Assembly: GCA_018821785.1 (NCBI GenBank)
Contig: JAHJLI010000084.1
Coordinates: forward strand, 1-64,000
Origin: Pseudomonadota bacterium
Lineage (GTDB): Bacteria > Desulfobacterota > Desulfobulbia > Desulfobulbales > Desulfocapsaceae
Direction of reading: 5' to 3'
Length of the DNA: 64,000 bases
Shown here: positions 26,350 through 33,617 of the stretch, one piece after another
Position numbering within the stretch: the first letter of the stretch is position 1
How the letters are laid out: every line of letters starts with the position of its first letter
Position numbers and translations under genes: made by a program
The notes under the pieces: model-generated
Databases searched by the model: none
What the model saw: the letters and a program-made list of their open reading frames with translations, nothing else
Told to the model about the DNA's origin: nothing

Positions 26350-26849
26350 AGGGCTCATTCATCAAGGCGATAGACCGCTTCGACAGGGGCCTGACTCTAG
26401 CACTGGAATGGATCTGCATCATTCTCTTCGCCGCCATTACCATCATCCTGACGCTCAATATCTTTGTCCGATTTGTGCCGATCATGTCTATGCACTGGTT
26501 TGACGAAATCATTGAACTGCTTTACGGCGCATTGATTTTTTACGGCGCGGCAGCAGTCTGGGTGGTGCACGGCCATTTCAGTGTCGGCGACTGGATCTCG
26601 AAATACCTGAAAAGCGTATCGGCCCGCTTTGCCTACCGGCTGCTGGTCGAAATGATGTCGCTCATTTTCATCGCCATTTTTTTCAAGTACTCACTGGATC
26701 TGACTTTAAGTACCGAAGAGCGGACAACGGCTTTTGCCATGTCGCGAAAGTGGCTGTATGTTTGCATGCCGATTACCGGCGGCATCATGGTTTTGTACAG
26801 TCTTAAAAATATGTATGTTGAATTGGCCCGGATTGTCCGCCCCGAATGA
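26346..26849 (+). CDS. TRAP transporter small permease subunit (DctQ family), copy 1
   Basis: Four-helix membrane subunit of 167 residues that pairs with the large permease. Recognised by FDRGLTLALEWICIILFAAI, an N-F/R-type segment NIFVRFVP, LYGALIFYGAAAVWVVHGHFSVGDW and the following helices. The true start is the ATG at 26346, overlapping the DctM stop; the longer upstream frame is a shadow of dctM. Completes the first TRAP system. Confidence 0.9.
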   Translation: MKGSFIKAIDRFDRGLTLALEWICIILFAAITIILTLNIFVRFVPIMSMHWFDEIIELLYGALIFYGAAAVWVVHGHFSVGDWISKYLKSVSARFAYRLLVEMMSLIFIAIFFKYSLDLTLSTEERTTAFAMSRKWLYVCMPITGGIMVLYSLKNMYVELARIVRPE

Positions 26850-27003
26850 GATACAAACAAGAGCCAGGAGGTTCTCAATTGATTGAGATGGGCAGCATTC
26901 GATAACAACTAAAAACAATTGTTTTTTGAAGCCGCCGTGCCACGTAACGGGACGCACGGCAAGAGTTGGGGTTTCCCCGCTAAATAACTGATGGAGGTGT
27001 CTC

Positions 27004-27981
27004 ATGAAATTTCGTAACTCACTTGCAGGTCTCGCCCTGGCCGTTGGCGCGCTGGGGATGATGTCAACCCCGGCCTCGGCCCTGGAACTGAAGGCGGCAG
27101 ACGTTCATCCGGAAGGCTATCCGAACGTCGTAGCCATGCAGAATCTTGGTAAAAAACTTGAGGCAGCAACCAAAGGCCGTCTCACCCTGAAGATGTTCCC
27201 CGGCGCCATCCTCGGCGGCGAAAAGGAGATGATCGAACAAACCCAGGTCGGAGCCATCGCCATCCTCCGCACCTCCCTTGGCCCTGTCGGCCCAGTCGTC
27301 CCTGAGGTCAACGTCTTCAATATGCCCTTTGTCTTCCGTGACGAAGCACATATGCGCAAGGTCATAGACGGTGAAATCGGTGACGAACTCCTCGCCAAGA
27401 TCACTGCCAGTCCGTCGAAGATGGTCGCTCTCGGCTGGATGGATGGCGGCACCCGCAGCCTCTACCTGAAAAAACCGGTAAGAACCCCTGAAGATCTCAA
27501 AGGCCAGAAGGTCCGCATGATGGGTAACCCGCTCTTCATCGACACCATGAATGCCATGGGCGGCAACGGCATCGCCATGGGTTTCGGCGAATTGTACAGC
27601 GCCCTGCAGACCGGCGTTGTTGACGGCGCCGAAAATAATCCACCGACCTATTTCACCCAGAACCATTACTCGGTTGCCAAGTATTACAGCCTCACCGGCC
27701 ATCTGATCATTCCAGAAATCTTCGTTATGTCCAAGATAGTGTGGGAAAAACTCTCCGCCGACGATCAGGCTCTCATGAAGAAACTGGCCCGTGAGGCCCA
27801 GATGGAGCAGCGGGCCCTGTGGGACAAGAAGGTCGCCGAATCGGTTGAAGGTCTGAAGAAGGCCGGAGTCGAGTTCATCGAGGTCGACAAGAAGCCTTTC
27901 TATGATGCAACTGCAGCAGTTCGCGAGAAGTACGGCAAGGACTATGCCGCGCTGATCAAGCGAATTGAAGCTGTGAAGTAA
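27004..27981 (+). CDS. TRAP transporter solute-binding protein (DctP family), copy 2
   Basis: Periplasmic receptor of 325 residues with a signal peptide (about 1-26, ending SALA or just before), LKAADVHPEGYPNVVAM and the DctP signature GQKVRMMGNPLFIDTM with the carboxylate-binding Arg, then DGAENNPPTYFTQNHY. The first ten residues and the preceding 40 bases nearly match copy 1 while the mature proteins differ, suggesting an old duplication with specialised ligands, perhaps different uronates. GGAGG precedes the ATG. Confidence 0.93.
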   Translation: MKFRNSLAGLALAVGALGMMSTPASALELKAADVHPEGYPNVVAMQNLGKKLEAATKGRLTLKMFPGAILGGEKEMIEQTQVGAIAILRTSLGPVGPVVPEVNVFNMPFVFRDEAHMRKVIDGEIGDELLAKITASPSKMVALGWMDGGTRSLYLKKPVRTPEDLKGQKVRMMGNPLFIDTMNAMGGNGIAMGFGELYSALQTGVVDGAENNPPTYFTQNHYSVAKYYSLTGHLIIPEIFVMSKIVWEKLSADDQALMKKLAREAQMEQRALWDKKVAESVEGLKKAGVEFIEVDKKPFYDATAAVREKYGKDYAALIKRIEAVK

Positions 27982-27994
27982 AAACCGATGATCC

Positions 27995-28022
27995 GGGCGG
28001 GGTTTTAAAAAAGATCCCGCCC
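27995..28022 (+). promoter_or_regulatory. Hairpin between SBP copy 2 and its permease genes
   Basis: GGGCGGG (27995-28001) pairs with CCCGCCC (28016-28022) around a 14-base A/T-rich loop. It lies in the same relative position as the hairpin after SBP copy 1, consistent with an mRNA-stability or attenuation function. Confidence 0.55.
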
Positions 28023-28051
28023 GCCAACAATTGCAGGGGCTCGAAGAAGAC

Positions 28052-28603
28052 ATGAAAGAAACAATCCTCGTCATCATGGATTGGCTATATCGTCTGTGCA
28101 TCTGGATCTCGGGATTTTCTCTCTTGATTATGACGATCGTCATCCCGATCGGCATTTTCAACCGCTATGTCCTCGGCCACGGTTCAATGTGGCCGGAGCC
28201 CCTGGCCATTCTCTGCATGATCATCTTTACCTTTGTCGGTGCTGCCGCAAGTTACCGGGCCGGCGGCCACATCGCCGTCACCATGCTCACCGACCGGTTG
28301 CCAGAGAAGACCCGGCCGGCTCTCAGTTTTATCGTCAACCTGCTGATGATTGTTCTATCGCTTTTCGTCGCCTGGTACGGCGTCTCGCTCTGTCTAGTCA
28401 CCTGGGACCAGTATATCGCCGAATTCCCGATCCTCCGCGTCGGCCTTACCTATCTGCCGCTGCCCATAGGCTCGCTCCTCACCCTGCTCTTTATCATAGA
28501 ATATATGGTTTTCGGCTCCCAGCATAACCGCCCTGTCGTCATGATCGGAGCCCCCGGAGCCGGGAACAACGACTCCAAACCCGACGCACCAAAGGAGAAG
28601 TAA
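28052..28603 (+). CDS. TRAP transporter small permease subunit (DctQ family), copy 2
   Basis: A 183-residue DctQ-type subunit with four membrane helices: LCIWISGFSLLIMTIVIPIG, NRYVLGHGSMWPEPLAILCM (typical N-R-Y motif and Trp-Glu/Pro pair), FVGAAASYRAGGHIAVTML and later helices, then a hydrophilic tail. The ATG at 28052 is chosen over the TTG at 28031 because the family begins just before the first helix. The following permease starts five bases after its stop. Confidence 0.9.
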   Translation: MKETILVIMDWLYRLCIWISGFSLLIMTIVIPIGIFNRYVLGHGSMWPEPLAILCMIIFTFVGAAASYRAGGHIAVTMLTDRLPEKTRPALSFIVNLLMIVLSLFVAWYGVSLCLVTWDQYIAEFPILRVGLTYLPLPIGSLLTLLFIIEYMVFGSQHNRPVVMIGAPGAGNNDSKPDAPKEK

Positions 28604-28608
28604 ACATC

Positions 28609-29895
28609 ATGGACGCCTACATCCTTATCGGCAGCCTGTTCTTCCTTATGGCCATCGGAGTACCTGTGGCTTATACCCTGGGCCTGGTGTCGATTATCGG
28701 CGCCCTGCTCATCGACCTGCCACTTGACGCGGTGATGATCCAGATCGCCAGTGGGGTCAACAAATTTTCGCTTCTGGCCATCCCCTTCTTCGTTTTGGCC
28801 GGGGCGATCATGGCCGAAGGCGGGATTGCCAATCGCCTGGTGAACTTCGCCGCCATCTTTGTCGGCTTTATCCGTGGCGGCCTGTCGCTTGTCAACATCC
28901 TTGCCTCGACGTTTTTCGGTGCCATCTCCGGTTCATCGGTGGCCGACACCGCATCCATCGGTTCAGTACTCATTCCACAGATGGAGAAAAAAGGTTACCC
29001 TCGCGAATTCGCCACCGCTGTGACCTGCGCAGGCTCAGTCCAGGCCATCCTCATCCCGCCGTCGCATAATGCGGTCATCTATTCGCTGGCCGCCGGTGGT
29101 TCTGTTTCCATCGCCGCCCTTTTTGTCGCGGGCGTCATGCCCGGCATCTTCCTCGGCTCGACAATGATGGGCATGTGTCTGTATTTCGCCAAGAAACGTA
29201 ATTTTCCAAAAGGTGACCCCATTCCCTTGAGAGACGCGATTCGCATCGCCCGCGATGCCCTCTGGGGGCTGTTGACGGTTGTCATTATCCTCGGCGGCAT
29301 CCTCTCCGGTATCTTTACCGCCACCGAGTCGGCCTCCATAGCCTGCGTGTGGGCATTCTTCGTCACCATGTTCATCTACCGCGACTACAAATGGCATCAA
29401 TTGCCGATCCTTGTACACCGGACAGTGAAAACGGTGACCGTGGTTATGATACTTATTGGTTTTGCCGCAAGTTTCGGCTATATCCTCACCTTGATGCAGA
29501 TCCCGATGAAGATCACCGCCTTCTTCTCCAGTCTGTCGGACAACCGCTATGTGATTCTTCTGGCGATAAACGTTATGCTCATTATGCTCGGCACCCTGAT
29601 GGATATGGCCCCGCTCATCCTCATCCTCACCCCAATGCTCCTGCCGGTGATCCATACCCTTGGTATCGATCCGGTGCATTTCGGGATGATCATGATGGTC
29701 AACCTCGGCATAGGCCTGATCACCCCGCCGGTTGGTTCGGTGCTCTTTGTCGGCAGCGCTGTGGCCAACCTGTCCATCGAGAAGGTGACCAAGGCAATGA
29801 CACCCTTTTATTTCGGACTCCTTGCCGTACTCATGGGGATCACCTATGTCCCCGAAATATCCCTGTGGCTGCCACGCCTGGTGGGACTCAATTAA
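28609..29895 (+). CDS. TRAP transporter large permease subunit (DctM family), copy 2
   Basis: A 428-residue polytopic permease with DctM motifs FSLLAIPFFVLAGAIMAEGG, GAISGSSVADTASIG, SVQAILIPPSHNAVIYSLA and GIFTATESASIACVWAF. With the upstream SBP and DctQ genes it forms a conventional P-Q-M set. An RpiR-type regulator begins 15 bases later, so transport and regulation are probably one transcript. Confidence 0.95.
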   Translation: MDAYILIGSLFFLMAIGVPVAYTLGLVSIIGALLIDLPLDAVMIQIASGVNKFSLLAIPFFVLAGAIMAEGGIANRLVNFAAIFVGFIRGGLSLVNILASTFFGAISGSSVADTASIGSVLIPQMEKKGYPREFATAVTCAGSVQAILIPPSHNAVIYSLAAGGSVSIAALFVAGVMPGIFLGSTMMGMCLYFAKKRNFPKGDPIPLRDAIRIARDALWGLLTVVIILGGILSGIFTATESASIACVWAFFVTMFIYRDYKWHQLPILVHRTVKTVTVVMILIGFAASFGYILTLMQIPMKITAFFSSLSDNRYVILLAINVMLIMLGTLMDMAPLILILTPMLLPVIHTLGIDPVHFGMIMMVNLGIGLITPPVGSVLFVGSAVANLSIEKVTKAMTPFYFGLLAVLMGITYVPEISLWLPRLVGLN

Positions 29896-29910
29896 CAAGA
29901 AGAAATTGCC

Positions 29911-30750
29911 ATGGCCGATACTCTAGCCCTTATCCGCGAATCCATCGAATCTCTACGAAATTCGGAAAAGAAGGTGGCGAAATGCGTCCTTGCCAACCCC
30001 TCTGCGGTCATTACCTCCTCAATCACCGAGCTGGCGGAACGTTCCGACACGAGCGAACCGACGGTCATCCGTTTCTGCCGCAAATTGGGACTCGGCGGCT
30101 ATATGGAACTGCGCCTCAATCTCGCCCGCGACCTGCCCTCAAGCCAATATATATATGAAAATATCAGCGACGGCGACAGCCTGGCCGGAATCGCCGGCAA
30201 GGTCCTGAACGCCCATCGCGAGGCAATCAGCAACACCCTGACCCGGCTCAGCCTCGATGATCTCGACCTCGCGGTGAAAGCCCTGCAGGCCGCCAGGCGC
30301 ATAGAGTTCTACGGCTTCGGCGGCTCGGCTATCGTCGCCCGCGACGCCTACCATAAATTCTTTCGACTGGGCATCCCCTGCGCCGCCCAGGACGATTCGC
30401 ATAAGCAGGTGATGTCGGCCGCTCTCCTTGGCCCTGGAGACGTGGTGGTGGTTGTCTCCCATACCGGCTCAACCAAGGATATCATCGATAGTGCGAGAAT
30501 CGCCCGAAAGGCGGGGGCCAAGGTAATCGGACTGATCGGCAGCGAAAACTCACCGCTTCTAAAAGAATGCGATATCTCCCTGTCGGTATTTTCCCAGGAG
30601 GCTGCTCTGCGCCTTGCGCCGATGACCTCGCGTCTGGTGCAGCTGGCAATTGTCGACGTACTGTTCGTTGCTGTGGCCATGAAGAATTTTGACGAAACCA
30701 AGGAGCGTCTCGACCGGGTAAAACGTTCCCTGGTTGACAAGCGCTATTGA
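29911..30750 (+). CDS. RpiR family transcriptional regulator
   Basis: Sugar-phosphate-responsive regulator of 279 residues: N-terminal HTH_6 (SSITELAERSDTSEPTVIRFCRKLGL, about 35-62) and a C-terminal SIS domain (VKALQAARRIEFYGFGGSAIVARDAYHK, VVVVSHTGSTKDIIDSA). SIS domains bind phosphorylated sugars; KDPG or 6-phosphogluconate would suit the neighbouring pathway, as in HexR. It lies between the TRAP genes and eda-kdgK, with the same orientation. Confidence 0.9.
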   Translation: MADTLALIRESIESLRNSEKKVAKCVLANPSAVITSSITELAERSDTSEPTVIRFCRKLGLGGYMELRLNLARDLPSSQYIYENISDGDSLAGIAGKVLNAHREAISNTLTRLSLDDLDLAVKALQAARRIEFYGFGGSAIVARDAYHKFFRLGIPCAAQDDSHKQVMSAALLGPGDVVVVVSHTGSTKDIIDSARIARKAGAKVIGLIGSENSPLLKECDISLSVFSQEAALRLAPMTSRLVQLAIVDVLFVAVAMKNFDETKERLDRVKRSLVDKRY

Positions 30751-30823
30751 AGAATTTTAATTGAACATCTTGCAGACTAGCAGCGGCTCTAGCCCTACGG
30801 CAGTCCCTTTCAGGAGCAAAAAT

Positions 30824-31456
30824 GTGTTTTATGATACACTGAAAAAAATCCGGCTGGTTCCGGTGGTGGTGATCGACGACGCGGAACTGGCAACACCCCT
30901 TGCCGAGGCAATCTCGGCCGGAGGTCTCTCCTGCGTGGAAATCACCCTGCGCACGGACGAGGCCTTGGCGGCCATAAAAACCATGGCGGCAAGACCCGAC
31001 ATTCTCGTCGGGGCCGGCACCGTTTTGACCCTTGACCAAGCCAAGGCCGCAGTTGATTGCGGGGCCAGCTTCATCGTTTCCCCCGGCATGAGCCCCACCC
31101 TGGTTGATTGGTGCCTCGCCCGGCAGGTTCCGGTGATTCCCGGCTGCGCCACAGCCACCGAGATCCAAATGGCAATGGAGCAGGGGCTCGAAACGGTGAA
31201 ATTTTTCCCGGCCGAACAACTCGGTGGAATTTCGATGCTTCAGGCTCTTGCCGGGGTGTTTCGGGCAATGCACTTCATGCCCACCGGCGGAATCACCGCC
31301 GGCAATCTCCTGCATTACCTGGCCCTGCCCCAGGTGGTCGCCTGTGGCGGCAGCTGGCTGGTGAAAACCGAGTGGCTGAGAGACAAGAAATTTGTTAATA
31401 TCCGCCAGGAAATCAGCAAGGCCGTTGAATTGCTCAATAACACTTTGACGAGGTGA
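30824..31456 (+). CDS. eda: KDPG (2-keto-3-deoxy-6-phosphogluconate) aldolase
   Basis: Class I aldolase cleaving KDPG to pyruvate and glyceraldehyde 3-phosphate. Start assigned to GTG at 30824 because AGGAG lies seven bases upstream; this gives 210 residues, close to E. coli Eda (213), whereas the open frame extends to 30761. The Schiff-base Lys is in TVKFFPAEQ (about residue 126), the general base Glu in EITLRT (39), and IPGCATATEI and MPTGGI are family motifs. Immediately precedes kdgK. Confidence 0.94.
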   Translation: MFYDTLKKIRLVPVVVIDDAELATPLAEAISAGGLSCVEITLRTDEALAAIKTMAARPDILVGAGTVLTLDQAKAAVDCGASFIVSPGMSPTLVDWCLARQVPVIPGCATATEIQMAMEQGLETVKFFPAEQLGGISMLQALAGVFRAMHFMPTGGITAGNLLHYLALPQVVACGGSWLVKTEWLRDKKFVNIRQEISKAVELLNNTLTR

Positions 31457-31458
31457 TT

Positions 31459-32487
31459 ATGATCGACGTGCTTTCCCTGGGTGAGGTGATGCTGCGCTTT
31501 GATCCAGGCCTCACTCGTATTGCCGAGGCAGAGCATTTCAAGGTCTGGGAAGGGGGCGGTGAATACAATGTGGCGCGCGGCTTGAGCAGGTGCTTCGGAT
31601 GGCGTACTGCGGTCATCACCGCCCTCGTCGATAACGCAGTGGGCCAGCTCATCAAAAACCGCATTGCCGCTGGAGGAGTAGCAACTGATCTTATTCGCTG
31701 GCTGCCGGACGACGGTATCGGAGAATCCTGCCGCAACGGTGTTTACTTTCTCGAACGGGGTTTCGGCCTCAGGCCGGCGCTGGGCGTCTCGGACCGGGGA
31801 CACAGCGCCGTCTCACAACTGCGGCCCGGCGATATCGACTGGAGTCGGATTTTTACCGAACACAAGGTTCGCTGGTTTCACACCGGTGGGATCATGGCCG
31901 GGCTGTCGCCGTCCAGCCCCCAAGTTATCATCGAGGCAATGACGGCGGCCAGGCAGCACGGCACAACGGTCTCCTACGATCTCAACTTCCGCCCCTCACT
32001 CTGGCAGCGGTTCGGCGGCAAAAAAAAGGCCGAGGAGATCAACCGATCCATCCTGCCCTATGTCGATGTGCTGTTCGGGGTGGAAGGGCTTGACTCCGCA
32101 GCATCCAACCTGGATCCCGCCCCTTTTTGCCTGGCGATTGAGACAACAGCCAGAGAGCATACACAAATCGCGTCCATCGCCACCACCATGCGCATTGTCA
32201 GAACCGCCACATGTAACGACTGGAGCGGTCTGTTATGGCACAAGGGAAATGTATACGAGGGTCCCCTTTTCCCAAATATGGAAATCCTCGACCGGGTCGG
32301 CGGCGGCGATGCTTTCGCCGCCGGAATCATCCACGGCCTGCTGTCGGATCTTCCCCCGCAAAAAGCCATCGACTACGGGGTAGCTCATGGAGCGCTTACC
32401 ATGACTACGCCGGGCGACAACTCTATGTTCACCCTGCCCGAACTCGACCGCGTCCTGGCCAACCGTAACGCGGGCGTTGTCCGCTGA
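31459..32487 (+). CDS. kdgK: 2-keto-3-deoxygluconate kinase (PfkB family)
   Basis: Phosphorylates KDG to KDPG for the adjacent aldolase. The 342-residue ribokinase-fold protein opens with IDVLSLGEVMLRFDPG, has the sugar-binding WEGGGEYNVARGLS and the PfkB signature DRVGGGDAFAAGIIHGLL with catalytic Asp. GAGGTGA precedes the ATG at 31459, two bases after the eda stop. KDG kinase is inferred from linkage to kduD and eda; fructokinase-like alternatives are less likely. Confidence 0.88.
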   Translation: MIDVLSLGEVMLRFDPGLTRIAEAEHFKVWEGGGEYNVARGLSRCFGWRTAVITALVDNAVGQLIKNRIAAGGVATDLIRWLPDDGIGESCRNGVYFLERGFGLRPALGVSDRGHSAVSQLRPGDIDWSRIFTEHKVRWFHTGGIMAGLSPSSPQVIIEAMTAARQHGTTVSYDLNFRPSLWQRFGGKKKAEEINRSILPYVDVLFGVEGLDSAASNLDPAPFCLAIETTAREHTQIASIATTMRIVRTATCNDWSGLLWHKGNVYEGPLFPNMEILDRVGGGDAFAAGIIHGLLSDLPPQKAIDYGVAHGALTMTTPGDNSMFTLPELDRVLANRNAGVVR

Positions 32488-32510
32488 ACAGAAACTTTGG
32501 GGAACTATCT

Positions 32511-33329
32511 TTATTGCTTCCTCTCGCCGAAGCCAAAAATGGCTCCCTGAATAATCGGGGTGATAAAAGCACATTGTTCGGGAGTCAGATAACCTCCAGG
32601 AATACATTGTTTCTCTTTCCGAAACACCTTGGCATGTTCTTCTGACCAGAAGAACACCGATTGTCGTCAGAATGCTTCGATGATACTGACGTCATTGTGG
32701 GATTTGAAATCGACATCAGGGATAAAGATTAATGGCGAAGCCTCCGGCTGATGAACATGCATATGCAAATCGCTGCCAATGGTTAAGGACAAAGGCCTTC
32801 TGCAACAGGCACATTCGGTCTGTATTTCAACTTCCAGCGGTTCTTTTCTCAGGCGCCCCTGCACGAAGGGCGTGGCAAATGCGTCTATTGCTCAGGCTGC
32901 AAATATCTGCTCACCTGTAGAAAAAATCGCCTTGTGGGGAGTTGTCGCCACCGTGACCGGATAGGCCCAGATCACCTCTCCCTGGTTGTTTCGAAACAGA
33001 AAGAATTTTTCGGCTTCAAGATTATCAAGAAGTTGTACTACTTGCCGAGGATCAAGACCCAAGTCCCGGGCAATTATTGATGGTGCCAGAGGAACAGCCG
33101 ACCGGGGAAGTTCCTGCACGACAAAATTGCGCACCATATGGTGGGCAGAAGTCACACCTTCCCAATACAGGGCAAAGTCGAGGCATGACGTATAACAGCC
33201 AGGAAAACTGGACAACAGTAGTGGAAACATATCGGACCATTGGAACATTGTGTTACAAAGAGGCCTATAACACCGATATTGTGTGCGTAATTTCGTTTTT
33301 CCAGTGCACGCGGTAACCATGATTTCCAT
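32511..33329 (-). CDS. MerB-like organomercurial lyase with two selenocysteines (in-frame UGA)
   Basis: Reading minus-strand UGA at 32894-32892 and 32669-32667 as selenocysteine gives one 272-residue protein (Sec146 and Sec221), ending at TAA 32513-32511. The sequence follows MerB, which cleaves carbon-mercury bonds: winged-helix region LAPSIIARDLGLDPRQVVQ, YPVTVATTPH, then IFAA-Sec-AIDAF, matching YAWCALD of MerB with Cys96 and Asp99; ECACCRRPLSLTIG matches HCAATGAPVSLTVS; AF-Sec-RQSVFFWSEEHA matches FCCHVHFFAS with Cys159. Both catalytic cysteines are thus encoded by UGA, and each UGA is followed by a hairpin. TGA is a normal stop in neighbouring genes. The start is uncertain (ATG 33329; later in-frame ATGs exist). 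Monocistronic. Confidence 0.88.
32634..32657 (-). promoter_or_regulatory. SECIS-like hairpin after second UGA, GGUC loop
   Basis: GUGUUCUUCU pairs with AGAAGAACAU (10 bp, one terminal G-U) around tetraloop GGUC. The first loop G is 20 bases after the UGA. The GGUC apex recalls the E. coli fdhF SECIS loop bound by SelB. Confidence 0.8.
32854..32872 (-). promoter_or_regulatory. SECIS-like hairpin after first UGA
   Basis: On the mRNA strand, CGCCCUU pairs with AGGGGCG (7 bp including one U-G) around loop CGUGC. The stem begins 20 bases after the UGA and the loop G lies 28 bases after it, inside the 16-37 base window reported for bacterial SECIS elements. Confidence 0.7.
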
Positions 33330-33341
33330 TATTGTGTACTG

Positions 33342-33357
33342 AACCTCCGGTGAGGTT
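33342..33357 (-). promoter_or_regulatory. Small hairpin containing the candidate ribosome-binding site of the Sec MerB gene
   Basis: On the minus strand AACCTC-ACCG-GAGGTT forms a 6-bp stem whose right arm includes GGAGG, 14 bases before the ATG at 33329. It may limit translation, or the distance may mean the start lies elsewhere. Confidence 0.4.
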
Positions 33358-33617
33358 TATAAGCATATCGGCGTGTGACCCTCTTTTTCGTATATCTATC
33401 ATCTAGATATTACTCAACTCCCTGTAGTTTTTAGCTCCTTTTCTCCCGGCGTTTTTCCCCATCCCTCCATTTGGCAAGACTCTTGCTATACAGCTTGTCG
33501 AAAGCACCGATGATTTACGGCACTCACATTTTACGCTAGTAAATGCGGTCAACCATATGCGTTCTCTCAAAGATTATAACAATGGGGGACACTTTTTTAA
33601 CCGGGAGGTTTAACAGT

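Noticed and set aside
27064-28161. 365-codon minus-strand frame opposite TRAP receptor copy 2
   Set aside because: Antisense to a clear DctP gene in GC-rich codons; no start signal.
32667-32864. A 65-codon ORF as an independent small gene
   Set aside because: It is the middle segment of the MerB-like protein between two UGA codons, in the same frame, and has no start signal of its own.
32511-33329. Reading the MerB-like gene as a plain pseudogene
   Set aside because: Both interruptions are TGA only, fall exactly on catalytic Cys positions and are followed by SECIS-like hairpins; no frameshift or other stop is present in 272 codons. A pseudogene would not be so specific, although proof needs selenium machinery in the genome.
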